Positions 1 to 10,366 are shown, counted from the first letter of the stretch. The stretch is DNA of 64,000 nt from Piromyces finnis (GCA_002104945.1 MCFH01000032.1:541915-605914), one strand, 5' to 3'. Notes: generated by a model not told the origin, from the sequence alone. Numbers and translations: made by a program.

Positions 1-1
1 T

Positions 2-3000
2 CCTATTATTATCGACTATGATGAAGAAGAAATGTTGTCTGCAATTACAGATAAGAAAGGTGCTAAGGTGGTAGAGAAAGATAACACAAGTGAATCAACC
101 AAATCTACTTCTAATTCAACTCTAAATAAATTAATGAAAGAGCAAAAGAAAGAAAAACCTGCAGAATCGAAGGTTAAGAAAACTGCTAGAAATATTCAAA
201 TGATAGCAGATACGGAAGAATATAATGTAGTTAAAGATCTTAACGAAACAAAATGCAATATTACTTTTGGTCAATTACTTAACTCGGCTCCAAAGTTACG
301 AACGCAAGTGTCACAAGGTCTTAAACTGGAAAAGAACAACACAAAAATTGTGGGAGCTCTGGAGAATTTTAATGCTACTTCGGTATTAGTAAATAATGTA
401 GATCATTCGTATGTAAGCAAAAGTAAAGAAGTATCAGAAGAAGATATCGCTATGGTAGATGCAACGGTTGATGGGGTACCAGGTAAATTATTAGTTGATT
501 CCTGTAGCAACTTAAGTATTATAACAAAAAAATATTTAGATAAACTTCCCCATCAATATGAATCTATTGGATTGAGTTGTGGAAGAATACGTTTAGCTAC
601 TAAAAATGATGACTATTCGGAAGGCATAATTATTAGAGTACCGGTCCAGATAAATGATCTTACAATCACTGCTGATTTTAGAGTGGTGGATAAAGAAGAC
701 CCCTTTTATGATATGTTAATTAATTTGAAAACCCAAATGGATAACAACTTATTTATCCACCCACTTCGCTATAGTCTTTGCAGATTTAATTCAAATGGAT
801 TTATTGAAGATATTGCTCCAATTAATAACAAATATGATGATGAAGAAAAGATTATGTGTATGATACGTAGAGTCGGTGATGAAGATTTTAAAAGTGATTT
901 GAAAAATATTGAAGGTTTACCACCTTCAGAATATATTCACAATAAAAATTTTACTGAGACTCTTAATGAAAAGTATCGAGAACAAATTGTTCGGATATTG
1001 GAAGAGAATATTGAAATTATTGCTACTTCTTCTGAAGAACTAACACCTTCGAATTTAACTCCCCATAAGATTAATTTAAAGCCAGGAGCAAAGCCAATTA
1101 AACAAAGATCATATAGGTTAGCCAAGTTCAAATCTGATATACTTAAGGAAGAATTGTCTAAATTGATTAATAAAAAGCTAATTGAGCCATCGTACTCGGA
1201 ATGGTCTTCTCCGGTGGTTTTGGTCCCGAAGCATAATGGGAAATGGAGAATGTGCGTGGACTATCGAAGAGTTAATGATTTGTCTGAAAAGGATGCCTAT
1301 TCAATTCCTTTTATAGATGAGATATTTGATAGTTTACATGGTGCAACTATATTCACTACTATGGACTTATATTCCGGCTATCATCAAATCCTTATGGATG
1401 AAGAAAGCGTTGAATTGACAAGTTTTACAACTAAGTTTGGAAATTACCAATTCAAGGTTATGCCTTTTGGTCTCACTGGAGCACCCGCTACATTTCAGAG
1501 GGAGATGAATCGGATTCTGTTTCCGTTAATTGGAAAGTGTGTTTATAACTTCATTGATGATATTCTGATCTATTCAAAGAGTATTGAAGAACATATTGAA
1601 CATATAAATCAAGTTTTAGCAATTTTCCGGGAAAACAAACTAAAAATCAATATTGAAAAATGTCATTTTATGCAAACTGAAGTTGACGTGTTAGGCCATC
1701 GTTTAACTACAGAAGGTCTTAAACCATTAGATAACAAAATCCAAGCTATAAAAAATTGGAAACCTCCTTCGAATATCCATGAATTAAGATCATTCCTAGG
1801 TTCAATTGGATATTATAGAGATTTTATTCCTAATTATGCTAAACTTACTGCTCCCTTGTGTAAGCTGCTTAGAAAAGGTGTTCCTTTCAAATGGTGTAAT
1901 GAACAACAAGAGAGTTTTATTATATTGAAAGAAAAGTTAATTAATGCGCCTATTCTGAAATTCCCTGATTTTGAGAAAGAATTTATAATCCGAACAGATG
2001 CATCGTATGAAGGAATCGGAGGAGTATTATTACAAAAGGAAGGCACAGATATTGAACATCCAATTCATTATATTAGCCGAAGTCTGACGAAAGCAGAAAA
2101 AAATTATGGAATTACTGACTTGGAAGGGACTGCCTTATTTTACTGCATTACTAAATTAAAGCCTTATATAATGGGAAGTCCATTCAAGACTATCGTCTAT
2201 ACTGATCATAAACCATTAATTGGATTATTTAAAAATAAGGAGCCAAACAATGCAAGACAAACAAGATGGTGTTTAACAGCTAGTATGCTAGGAGTTGATA
2301 TTCGTTATGAACAAGGTAAAAAGAATGTTGTAGCAGATGCACTGTCTCGAATGAGAAATGACAAAGATAAGGAAGTGTTAGCTACTAAAATTAATAAAGG
2401 TATAGAAGAAACCATGCTATCTAAGGTAATTAAAGAATTTGTTGAAGAAAAGTTCACCAAAATAGATGGGGTGGATTACTTTATTGATGGAAGGAATTAT
2501 CGAAAACTGATCACGGAAACCAATGAAAAGCTGAAATTGATTTTGGAAGCTCATAACATTGGACATGAAGGATATTATAAAACTTATCAACGTCTGAGAA
2601 AAAGCTATTATTGGAACGACATGGTTAATGATATTCGAAGAGTTGTAGCCAAATGTGAAAAATGCCAACTTAATCGCCCTCAACCATATCCAGAACCTAC
2701 GGAAAATCTTCCAACTGAGGTTGAAGCTCCTTTCACTCATCTGGGTTTAGATATCATTGGTCCATTGGTAAAAACTCGTAACAATAACCAATATATTATA
2801 GTTGCAGTGGATCATTTCACAAAATGGGTCGAAGCAGAACCCACCGAAAATATCACTTCAAAGGATGTCATAAAATTTTTAATCAATGTTTTCTCTCGGC
2901 ATGGAGTACCACAAGTCATTACAACCGATAACGGTGTCCAATTTACCTCAGATATGACCAAAGTTTTCCTGGACTTATATGATGTCTATGTCAAGTTTGT

Positions 3001-3571
3001 CTCAACTTATCATCCTGAAAGTAATGGTTTGACTGAAAATAGAAACAAAGAAATTGGAAAGCTTCTAAGACTGCTTGGAAAAGAAAACAAGGATTGGGAT
3101 GAAATTTTGCCTTCTGCTCTTTGGGCGCTCAGAACTACTAAAAATACTGTCACAAACCATTCTAGTTTTGAATTGGTTTATGGAAGAGAAGATCAGCAAC
3201 CCTTTGATATTGCCGCCAGACCTACTAAGGGTATTAATCAGTCTTCGGATGAAATCTTACTTGAGAAGTTTATTAATCATTACAGGTGGACGTTGGAAGC
3301 TTGTGAAAATATTAAAAATGCGAATAAATACTGGGCTACTAGAAGGGAAGAAAAACAAAGTATGACTAAGGGCAAAAATATCCATATCGGTGATCTAGTA
3401 TTAGTTAGAAATTTTAATCGAACGAAGTTAGAGCCTTATTTCGTTGGACCACTCAAAGTTGTCAAGAAACAATTCAATACTGTTACTTTAGCTGATATAT
3501 CCACTGGAATTCAGATGAACCGAAATGTTCATCTTAAGAATATTGTAAAGTTTAACTCTGCTTTTGCGTAA
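2..3571 (+). CDS. pol: Pol polyprotein of gypsy element A (PR-RT-RNase H-IN), 5' end cut by the window
   Basis: The frame is open from the first bases of the window, so the ATG at 32 need not be the start; in related element B pol is reached by frameshifting from gag. In order it shows a retropepsin-like domain (LLVDSCSNLS near 490-520, Cys where Gly is usual), reverse transcriptase with FIDD near 1551, RNase H with RTDAS and YTDHK, an integrase HHCC finger (GHEGYY then KCEKCQ) and an integrase core with DIIGPL, TTDNGVQF and a catalytic Glu in NGLTEN. The C-terminus has a GPL(Y/F)-like motif (PYFVGPLKVV) and no chromodomain. The frame is uninterrupted, so this copy could be active. Known for the family: Pol makes and integrates the cDNA inside virus-like particles and the nucleus. 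Confidence 0.93.
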   Translation, partial: PIIIDYDEEEMLSAITDKKGAKVVEKDNTSESTKSTSNSTLNKLMKEQKKEKPAESKVKKTARNIQMIADTEEYNVVKDLNETKCNITFGQLLNSAPKLRTQVSQGLKLEKNNTKIVGALENFNATSVLVNNVDHSYVSKSKEVSEEDIAMVDATVDGVPGKLLVDSCSNLSIITKKYLDKLPHQYESIGLSCGRIRLATKNDDYSEGIIIRVPVQINDLTITADFRVVDKEDPFYDMLINLKTQMDNNLFIHPLRYSLCRFNSNGFIEDIAPINNKYDDEEKIMCMIRRVGDEDFKSDLKNIEGLPPSEYIHNKNFTETLNEKYREQIVRILEENIEIIATSSEELTPSNLTPHKINLKPGAKPIKQRSYRLAKFKSDILKEELSKLINKKLIEPSYSEWSSPVVLVPKHNGKWRMCVDYRRVNDLSEKDAYSIPFIDEIFDSLHGATIFTTMDLYSGYHQILMDEESVELTSFTTKFGNYQFKVMPFGLTGAPATFQREMNRILFPLIGKCVYNFIDDILIYSKSIEEHIEHINQVLAIFRENKLKINIEKCHFMQTEVDVLGHRLTTEGLKPLDNKIQAIKNWKPPSNIHELRSFLGSIGYYRDFIPNYAKLTAPLCKLLRKGVPFKWCNEQQESFIILKEKLINAPILKFPDFEKEFIIRTDASYEGIGGVLLQKEGTDIEHPIHYISRSLTKAEKNYGITDLEGTALFYCITKLKPYIMGSPFKTIVYTDHKPLIGLFKNKEPNNARQTRWCLTASMLGVDIRYEQGKKNVVADALSRMRNDKDKEVLATKINKGIEETMLSKVIKEFVEEKFTKIDGVDYFIDGRNYRKLITETNEKLKLILEAHNIGHEGYYKTYQRLRKSYYWNDMVNDIRRVVAKCEKCQLNRPQPYPEPTENLPTEVEAPFTHLGLDIIGPLVKTRNNNQYIIVAVDHFTKWVEAEPTENITSKDVIKFLINVFSRHGVPQVITTDNGVQFTSDMTKVFLDLYDVYVKFVSTYHPESNGLTENRNKEIGKLLRLLGKENKDWDEILPSALWALRTTKNTVTNHSSFELVYGREDQQPFDIAARPTKGINQSSDEILLEKFINHYRWTLEACENIKNANKYWATRREEKQSMTKGKNIHIGDLVLVRNFNRTKLEPYFVGPLKVVKKQFNTVTLADISTGIQMNRNVHLKNIVKFNSAFA

Positions 3572-3580
3572 GCAAGAGTC

Positions 3581-3595
3581 TTCGTGGGGGCACTT
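3581..3595 (+). other. Polypurine tract of element A
   Basis: The stretch ending in GTGGGGGCACTT lies directly before the 3' LTR and between the pol stop and the LTR, as expected of the plus-strand primer site. Element B has a similar but weaker tract. Confidence 0.6.
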
Positions 3596-4305
3596 GTTAA
3601 GGAACCAACAAATAATGTTATTCTTGTCATAATTAATGATTATGACCTAATCCATTCATTATTGTTCCTAAATGTATGAAAACTTTACAATATTCTTATT
3701 TGTAAATTAATGTATACACTTAAATTATATTTAAAATTATTAATAATTATTTTTTATTGAACTTAAATTTTATTTTATTAAACTTAAAAATTAATTTAGT
3801 AATAATAATATATTGAAAATTATAGTTTATTGAACTTTTAGTTTAATTTATCAAGTTAATGAATTTTTATTAATTAAAATTATGAATAATATTTCTGTAA
3901 AATAGTAAAATTTTTTAGTTAAATATATTTAAAGTAAACTTTTAATGTATGTTAATCAATTTAATAATATGTATAAATATTCATTATAATAGTAATGTAA
4001 TTTTATTATTCATTTAAAAGTAATTTAAATACTAAAATTAATGTAAATAATTAAAGACTAATTCTTTTAATTAACACTACTTAATTTTTTACAAAAAGTA
4101 TAAAAAGGTGTATATTATAAGAATTAGAAAATATACAGATATTTTTATTTTTATTTTTATTTTATTTTATAATTTTATATTAATATCTTAATAAAACAAT
4201 TTTATTAATAAAACAATTTTTCTTATTTCATTTTAATATTATTTTTGAGTATTAATAAATTTATTAATATTTTATAAATAAAAGTAAATTCCTCGAACCG
4301 TAACA
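3596..4305 (+). repeat. 3' LTR of gypsy element A
   Basis: It begins GTTAAGGAACC and ends CGAACCGTAACA, termini shared with the B-family LTR (GTTAAGGAATG to GAACCGTAGCA), but its interior differs. Length is about 710 bp. It contains a TATA-like stretch near 4100 and several AATAAA-like signals. It is followed by the pentamer GATTT/AGATT and immediately by another LTR. Confidence 0.8.
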
Positions 4306-4310
4306 GATTT

Positions 4311-4360
4311 GTTAAGGAATGAACATAAATAGTTGAATTAGCTAGAATTTTAGGAATTAA
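4311..4360 (+). repeat. B-type solo LTR (B'), left 50 bp before nested element C
   Basis: This matches the start of the element B LTR read on its own strand (compare 26681 and 32856 downward). It stops where element C begins and resumes at 11902. The last five bases, ATTAA (4356-4360), are the left target-site duplication of element C. Confidence 0.9.
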
Positions 4361-5493
4361 TGTGAAGATATTAACTGGATTTAAAACAAATTCAGATAAT
4401 ATCTATAATTAATTAAACATAATAATTATAATTAAATAATTTCAATAATTATTTTAAAACACTTTTAAAAGTCACCTTTTAAATTTTGATTCAGTGAAAG
4501 GGTTATGATTTCAAAAATTTAATATCAATATACTATAACCCTTAACCAAAAATAAGCAAGTACGAAATAAGGTGTAACTCGCCAAAAACGATCGCTACGG
4601 CTGTAAGTGCTACGGTGATGAAACTAGGTTTATTGGAAAGCTTAGGAAGAAAGCTACAATTTGGTACAATCGCGGTCCTTCTAACTGATCATTTAAGGAA
4701 GTTATGATCATTTAAAGATTTTATTAGGTAAATTAAAATCAATATGATATCAAGTATGGATCATAAATATTTCTTATGACTTGATGAAATTAAAAATATA
4801 TCAATAGGAATTTTAGTTATATTAATTTAATTAATGATAACGATTGTTACTAAAAATAGAACTAGACCCATTTAGGTGTAACAGTTAATACCTATAAATT
4901 AAATAATCTTAATTATTATAAAATAGGTTAACGGCAAGTTTTATTAGAAATAATTTTGAAAATAATAATTATTTAGTTATAACAAATATGTTATGGTAAT
5001 ATCAATTAATAATGATGAATTATTAATTGAATAGTTTTTATAATTACTAATTAGGATCAACTGTTTAAATGATTAATCATATGTTTATTTTATTTTATGT
5101 CATGACAAACAAACAAACAAACAAACAAACAATCTTATTACTTATTTAATTATATTACTAATATATTATATGTAATACTTTATTCTTATTAATATCAATT
5201 TAATAATCTGAACAAAGAATATAAAAGAGAATGAATTGAATTCGATTTTAATTCTTTGTAAAGATTATAGTTATAATCTTAATTATATAGTTACTTATAA
5301 TATCATTTATATTATTATTAAATAAATAAAAAATTTATAAAAAGTTATTTTAAAGTAAATATAAATTTTTCATTTTTCATTTGGGAGTTTAAGGTGTTAT
5401 TTTATAATTAAATTTAATTTCTTAAAAAACATTTTTACTATATAATTAATAACATTCTGACCTGGCCGCATAACCAAACCCAAAAACTTAACA
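4361..5493 (+). repeat. 5' LTR of element C
   Basis: It starts TGTGAAGATATT and ends AAAACTTAACA (TG...CA). It carries a comparatively GC-rich central block (about 4570-4690) with paired GCTACGG motifs, a short (ACAA)n run near 5106-5131 and an A/T-rich 3' half. Relatives lie at 10769-11901, 22697-23693 and 21659-22092, with more distant ones at 56272-56937 and 58090-59053. Confidence 0.95.
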
Positions 5494-5528
5494 ATAATCT
5501 TTACCCGCTGTTTAGTGGCTACTTTAGA

Positions 5529-6554
5529 ATGTTCACTCCGGTTCCTAATTTCCCAGACGAGGTAAACCAACTAAGAGAGGATGCTACTCAGACTGCCAAG
5601 GATATCATTGAGGGTATCAATGAAAATTTGGTTTTCCGTGAAGATTTTCAAAATTTTTCCAATGATGTGAATAATCGTTTAAATGAAATCATGAGTGTAT
5701 TAACCAATATGAATAATAATCAAACTGCTCAGAATGAAGATGAACAACCATTGTTACATACCAATTATGATAGGATAGCTACTCCAAGACCTACTGTCTT
5801 TAGAGATGATGAATCTACTTCAACAAGGTTTGATTTGGATCATGATGTTATCATGAGAGGCCGTTTTGCTACTCCAATCACTCAAGTGCCAGATCCAGGT
5901 ATGTTCTCCGGTAAGACTAGTGATACCGATTTGTTTTGTCAATTATGTGAAGATACTTTCAAAACTCTACCAAATCGAACTTTACCAGAAGAAACAAAAA
6001 TTAATTTTGTACAATCCCGTCTTCGTGATGCTGCTAGAAATTGGTATCTTGCCAAGTACAAGGATAATATTTATCCATCTACCATGCAAGAATTGTTGGA
6101 TGGACTAAGAATTGCTTTCTCAAATGTTGCTAGTTACAAGATAGCTAAAATCAAAATAATGCGTTTAAAACAACAATATGGTAAAATAAATGATTATATC
6201 GAGGAATTCCGCTCTCTTTCACAACAATTTAAATGGAATGAAGAAGCATTATCTTTAATTTTTTATAATGGTTTACATCCCAAATATCAGGAAGAAATTG
6301 AAAAGATGGAGGTATTTCCAACCACCATGGAGTCCATTATAACTAGATGTATTTTGATCGAAAGTTCTCTTTCTACAAAGAATAAGATTAACCAGTCTTC
6401 CAACTCTAAATCTAACAAGAAAAGAAATTCACATTTCAACCACCACAGATCATACAACAACAACAACAACAATAACAACAATAACTTCCAAAAATATAAT
6501 AATAATTACAATAACAACAATTATAAAGCTCAAAAAATTAGTTCAAAAAACTAA
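5529..6554 (+). CDS. gag: Gag protein of element C
   Basis: The 341-residue frame starts 36 bases after the 5' LTR. The middle (about residues 120-270) resembles a retrotransposon capsid domain: FSGKTSDTDLF, then NWYLAKYK, then a helical stretch with EEFRSLSQQFKWNEEAL. The tail is basic and asparagine-rich (a run of about ten Asn near 6460-6485). I see no CCHC zinc knuckle, so the basic tail may replace it for RNA binding. The final codons TCA AAA AAC TAA form the slippery site for -1 frameshifting into pol. Gag forms the virus-like particle in this family. Confidence 0.9.
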   Translation: MFTPVPNFPDEVNQLREDATQTAKDIIEGINENLVFREDFQNFSNDVNNRLNEIMSVLTNMNNNQTAQNEDEQPLLHTNYDRIATPRPTVFRDDESTSTRFDLDHDVIMRGRFATPITQVPDPGMFSGKTSDTDLFCQLCEDTFKTLPNRTLPEETKINFVQSRLRDAARNWYLAKYKDNIYPSTMQELLDGLRIAFSNVASYKIAKIKIMRLKQQYGKINDYIEEFRSLSQQFKWNEEALSLIFYNGLHPKYQEEIEKMEVFPTTMESIITRCILIESSLSTKNKINQSSNSKSNKKRNSHFNHHRSYNNNNNNNNNNFQKYNNNYNNNNYKAQKISSKN

Positions 6555-6577
6555 ATAAAGGACTTCCATTGAAGTCC
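6545..6577 (+). promoter_or_regulatory. -1 ribosomal frameshift signal between gag and pol of element C
   Basis: The heptamer A AAA AAC (6545-6551) is in register with the gag codons and is followed at once by the gag stop TAA (6552-6554). After an 8-nt spacer comes a perfect 7-bp hairpin: GGACTTC (6560-6566), loop CATT, GAAGTCC (6571-6577). Slipping back one base gives AAA AAA CTA and enters the pol frame, which has no ATG at its head and is closed by a TAG at 6539-6541. The layout is the canonical X XXY YYZ plus hairpin; its use here is inferred. Confidence 0.85.
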
Positions 6578-9500
6578 CATCACCACTCGAATACAAAAAT
6601 ATTAAACTACACTTTTCCCACTATCAACAAAGATAATACATTACCTTCAACGTTTTTTACTTTTAATACATATGTATTATCCAATAATGGAGGTACAAAT
6701 AATGTACATAATAAAATTGCATGTACATCACTATTAGATAGTGGATCTTATTGTAATTTTATGTCGTACAAACTATTACGTACATTACAATTACATCCTC
6801 ATAAAATTAATAATGTTATCACTGTACAAGGTATCAGTGGTACTTCAATTGAACTTGATGAATATATCAACCTAAACTTTCAGTTAAAACTATTTATCAA
6901 CAATAAATTCCATTTCATCAATTTCAAAGAAAAATTTTTACTAGCGGATTATATTCCGACAGATTTATTATTTGGAAATATATTCATGTCCAAATATGAA
7001 ATTCATTATAATTATAATAAAAATTATTTATATTCAAATTTAAAATATGATTTTAACAGAAAGAAATTCAATATGAAGCATGCTACTAAATTTTTAAAAT
7101 TAGAACAATTCATTTCTTATAATAGAAATGACATAAATGTTACACCTACCACTTCTACAGGTGTAAATAACACAAAAAATAAAAATAAAAATTATTCCAC
7201 CAATTTTTATAATTTAAAAAATAAAATTCATAATTTTTATTTCAGATCTAAAACCTTTAGTAAGAAGAAAAATGGTCGATTTCACAAATTTAACCCTAAA
7301 CGTTCCAAATTTTTTAGAAAAGTTATATTAAATAAAAATAATTATGATAGATATAATTATAATTATTTAATTCATACTTTTTTGTCCGAAAAACCAGAAG
7401 AAGTAAGCAATTTAGAAGAACATACTATTGAGGATATTCCAAAACCCTATCGAGATTTGGCAAAAGTTTTCAGCAAACAAGAAGCTGATAAACTACCATC
7501 ACATAGAATTACAGATTGTAAAATAGTACTAGAAAAAGATGCTACTCTTCACTATGGTCCCATCTATCCCTTATCAGAAGAAGAATCAAAAGTTTTAGAA
7601 GAGTATATCAAGGAAAATTTAGAAAAAGGCTTTATTAGACCATCCGAATCACCTGCAGGATATCCAGTGGTATTTCAGAAAAAGAAAGATGGTACTCTTA
7701 GAGTTTGTATTGATTATAAAAAACTCAATTCTGTAACGATACGTAACTCCTACCCAATACCACTTATTACCGACATTATAGAACGTGTCAAAGGTGCAAA
7801 GTATTTCACCAAGCTCGACTTACGCTCTGCTTATAATTTAGTTAGAATAAGAAATGATGATGAATATAAAACTGCTTTTCGCACAAAGTTTGGTCACTAT
7901 GAATATTTAGTGATGCCATTTGGTTTACGTAACGCTCCTGCTACTTTTCAGGCATTTATAAATTCTGTTCTCAGACCTTTCTTGGAAAAATCTGTTATTC
8001 TCTATTTGGATGATATTCTTATATTTTCAAAAACCTTAGAAGAACACCACCAACATGTACGTGAAGTTCTTTCTAAACTATTAGAAAATAATTTATATGC
8101 TAAACTTCCTAAATGTGAATTTGACAAACCACAAGTTGAATTCTTAGGATATGTTATTTCAGGTTCAGGAATTGCTACCGACCCAAAAAAGATAGAGTCA
8201 ATCAAAAATTGGCCTATTCCTACTACAGTTAAGGATGTACAAAGATTTTTAGGTCTTTGTAACTACTATAGACGCTTTGTAATGAATTTTGCAGACTTGG
8301 CTAAACCCCTCCACAACCTAACAAAAAAGAATGCAAAGTTCAAATGGTCCACAGAATGTGAATCCTCATTTAACATTTTAAAAACGCGTTTAACTTCAGC
8401 ACCTATTTTATCACATCCTGATCCTCAAAAACAATATATTTTAGAATGTGATGCAAGTAATGTTGCTATCGGTTCTATACTTTCTCAATATGATTCAGAA
8501 AATCGTCTACATCCTGTTGCTTACTACTCCAGAAGTCTAAGTAGTTCTGAAGTTAATTATTCTATAACAGATAAAGAACTATTAGCCATTAAGGATTCTT
8601 TCTCTACTTGGAGGCACCTTCTTCTTGGTGCTAAATATAAAATAAAAGTTTACACTGATCATAGAAATTTACTTTATACTCTTGGAGGAAAGGTAGGTAA
8701 TCAAAGACAACATCGTTGGCACCTTTTCTTTCATGAATACGACTTTGAACTTATATACAGACAAGGTCGTAAGAATGGTAAACCTGATTGTCTATCTCGC
8801 AGACCTGACTACATGGATAGGACTTATGAAGAAAAGCCAGAATATATTTTAGACTCAAAAAATGTAAAACTAATACCAAGTTTCATTGGTATTATGAGTA
8901 ACTTCTTGGAACAAGTTATTCAATACTTAAAGGACGACGAAACTGCTAAGGATATTATGCTATATTTCAGCCCACATAATGACCAAAAGGCTTATAGACC
9001 ATTTAGGAAAATGAACAAGTTTGAATTAAAAAATAATCTTATTTTATATAATAACTTAGTTTATATCCCTGAGAAACTACGTTTAGATGTTCTTATGAAA
9101 TATCATGAACAACCCTCTGCTGGACATCTTGGTATAAAAAGGACTTTAGAATTGATAACTCGAAATTTTTGGTGGCCTAAAATTAAGGATGATGTCACTA
9201 AATTTGTTAATTCTTGTGAGACATGCACAAGAAATAAAGTAACTAGACATCGGAAATATGGAAAATTACAACCTTTAGATACTCCAGAACGTCCATGGAA
9301 ATCTATAGAAATTGACTTTCTTTGTGGCCTTCCTGAGTCTAAAGGGTACACCGTAATTATGGTAGTGGTTGACCGCTTTTCTAAAATGATTCACTTAGTG
9401 CCGTTTAAACAAGTTCCAAACGCAGCACAAACTGCAAAAGCTTTTTTGAACAATGTATATCGTTTACATGGTCTCCCTTATGACCTATATACTGATAGAG

Positions 9501-10366
9501 GCTCACAATTTACAAGTGATGTTTGGCTCGAATTTTTGGATTTATTATATATTCATCCAAGAATAGCTACTACTGACCACCATGAAACTGTTGGACAGGT
9601 CGAGAGGTCAAATTCTTTTATTGAACAGTATCTTAGATGTTATTCCAAGTCTTTCTATCATGACGACTGGGTTGATTGGCTTCCACTTGCAGAATTCGCC
9701 TATAACAACGCTGTTAATGAATCAACCAAAGAAACACCATTCTTCATTAATTATGGTTTCCACCCTCCGATGGATGAAATGACCCTATTACCACAATGTA
9801 ATATTAATCATAAACTAGTTCAAAACGTTAATGATGCATTCAACCACATAAAAGAAGTGTTACTACGCTCCAAAGAGTTGTATAAAAGAAGAGTGGATAA
9901 AAGTCGTTTAGAAGCTCCAAAATTTAAAATTGATGATTTAGTTTGGATTCAAGCCCCACCTTCTCTAAATATTGAAAATAGTTCCAAATTAGCTCCTTGT
10001 AAATATGGTCCATATAAAATAACTCAAGTTTTGAGAAATAACAATTATGAAATCGATATCAAAAAATCACCTTTTCCCAAACACTATCCAATATTTCATG
10101 TATCTGAGTTGGAACCTTATAGATCAACTCCAAAAGAATTTTTAAATAGAACTGCGGATCCAGAATCAATAAAAGATATAGTGGAAATATCTGGATTCCG
10201 TACAAATTATAAACAACAACGATATGAATATAAAATTCGATACAAATACCGTTCCGCTTATAATTGGGTACCAGCAAGTGAAGTAGAAGACAATCCACGT
10301 AATCAATACATTTATCAAAAATATTTAAAAAGTGGACGACATTATGCTTCTATAGCATATAATTAA
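6551..10366 (+). CDS. pol: Pol polyprotein of element C (PR-RT-RNase H-IN-chromodomain-like)
   Basis: Pol lies in the -1 frame relative to gag and is probably made as a Gag-Pol fusion. A protease active site DSG lies at 6737-6745. A basic, Asn-rich linker follows to about 7380. RT carries YLDD at 8003-8014, RNase H has ECDAS, and integrase has an HHCC finger (GHLGIKRT, then CETCTRNK) and the core [16 protein letters not shown] and GQVERS. The last 70 residues (VEISGF to WVPASEVEDNPRNQ) fit a divergent chromodomain, which in chromoviruses steers integration to particular chromatin. The frame is intact over about 1270 codons. A decayed relative lies at 59576-61030. Confidence 0.94.
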   Translation, partial: LNKGLPLKSHHHSNTKILNYTFPTINKDNTLPSTFFTFNTYVLSNNGGTNNVHNKIACTSLLDSGSYCNFMSYKLLRTLQLHPHKINNVITVQGISGTSIELDEYINLNFQLKLFINNKFHFINFKEKFLLADYIPTDLLFGNIFMSKYEIHYNYNKNYLYSNLKYDFNRKKFNMKHATKFLKLEQFISYNRNDINVTPTTSTGVNNTKNKNKNYSTNFYNLKNKIHNFYFRSKTFSKKKNGRFHKFNPKRSKFFRKVILNKNNYDRYNYNYLIHTFLSEKPEEVSNLEEHTIEDIPKPYRDLAKVFSKQEADKLPSHRITDCKIVLEKDATLHYGPIYPLSEEESKVLEEYIKENLEKGFIRPSESPAGYPVVFQKKKDGTLRVCIDYKKLNSVTIRNSYPIPLITDIIERVKGAKYFTKLDLRSAYNLVRIRNDDEYKTAFRTKFGHYEYLVMPFGLRNAPATFQAFINSVLRPFLEKSVILYLDDILIFSKTLEEHHQHVREVLSKLLENNLYAKLPKCEFDKPQVEFLGYVISGSGIATDPKKIESIKNWPIPTTVKDVQRFLGLCNYYRRFVMNFADLAKPLHNLTKKNAKFKWSTECESSFNILKTRLTSAPILSHPDPQKQYILECDASNVAIGSILSQYDSENRLHPVAYYSRSLSSSEVNYSITDKELLAIKDSFSTWRHLLLGAKYKIKVYTDHRNLLYTLGGKVGNQRQHRWHLFFHEYDFELIYRQGRKNGKPDCLSRRPDYMDRTYEEKPEYILDSKNVKLIPSFIGIMSNFLEQVIQYLKDDETAKDIMLYFSPHNDQKAYRPFRKMNKFELKNNLILYNNLVYIPEKLRLDVLMKYHEQPSAGHLGIKRTLELITRNFWWPKIKDDVTKFVNSCETCTRNKVTRHRKYGKLQPLDTPERPWKSIEIDFLCGLPESKGYTVIMVVVDRFSKMIHLVPFKQVPNAAQTAKAFLNNVYRLHGLPYDLYTDRGSQFTSDVWLEFLDLLYIHPRIATTDHHETVGQVERSNSFIEQYLRCYSKSFYHDDWVDWLPLAEFAYNNAVNESTKETPFFINYGFHPPMDEMTLLPQCNINHKLVQNVNDAFNHIKEVLLRSKELYKRRVDKSRLEAPKFKIDDLVWIQAPPSLNIENSSKLAPCKYGPYKITQVLRNNNYEIDIKKSPFPKHYPIFHVSELEPYRSTPKEFLNRTADPESIKDIVEISGFRTNYKQQRYEYKIRYKYRSAYNWVPASEVEDNPRNQYIYQKYLKSGRHYASIAYN

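Larger units (their letters stand above)
1..4305 (+). mobile_element. Ty3/gypsy element A, 3' part
   Basis: Only the pol frame and the 3' LTR lie in the window; gag and the 5' LTR are to the left of position 1. Its Pol protein is closely similar along its length to that of element B (26707-30678, minus strand), so A and B are related families. The LTR starts GTTAAGGAA, as in B, and ends GTAACA. A G-rich polypurine tract precedes it. Confidence 0.9.

Noticed and set aside
5101-5131. (ACAA)n run as a possible regulatory array or CRISPR-like repeat
   Set aside because: It is a simple repeat within the C-type LTR, present in each LTR copy; no spacers or associated genes exist.
6569-10366. Pol of element C starting at TTG 6569 as an independent gene
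   Set aside because: TTG is not a likely eukaryotic start; the frame is open back to the slippery site at 6545-6551, so a frameshift fusion explains it better.
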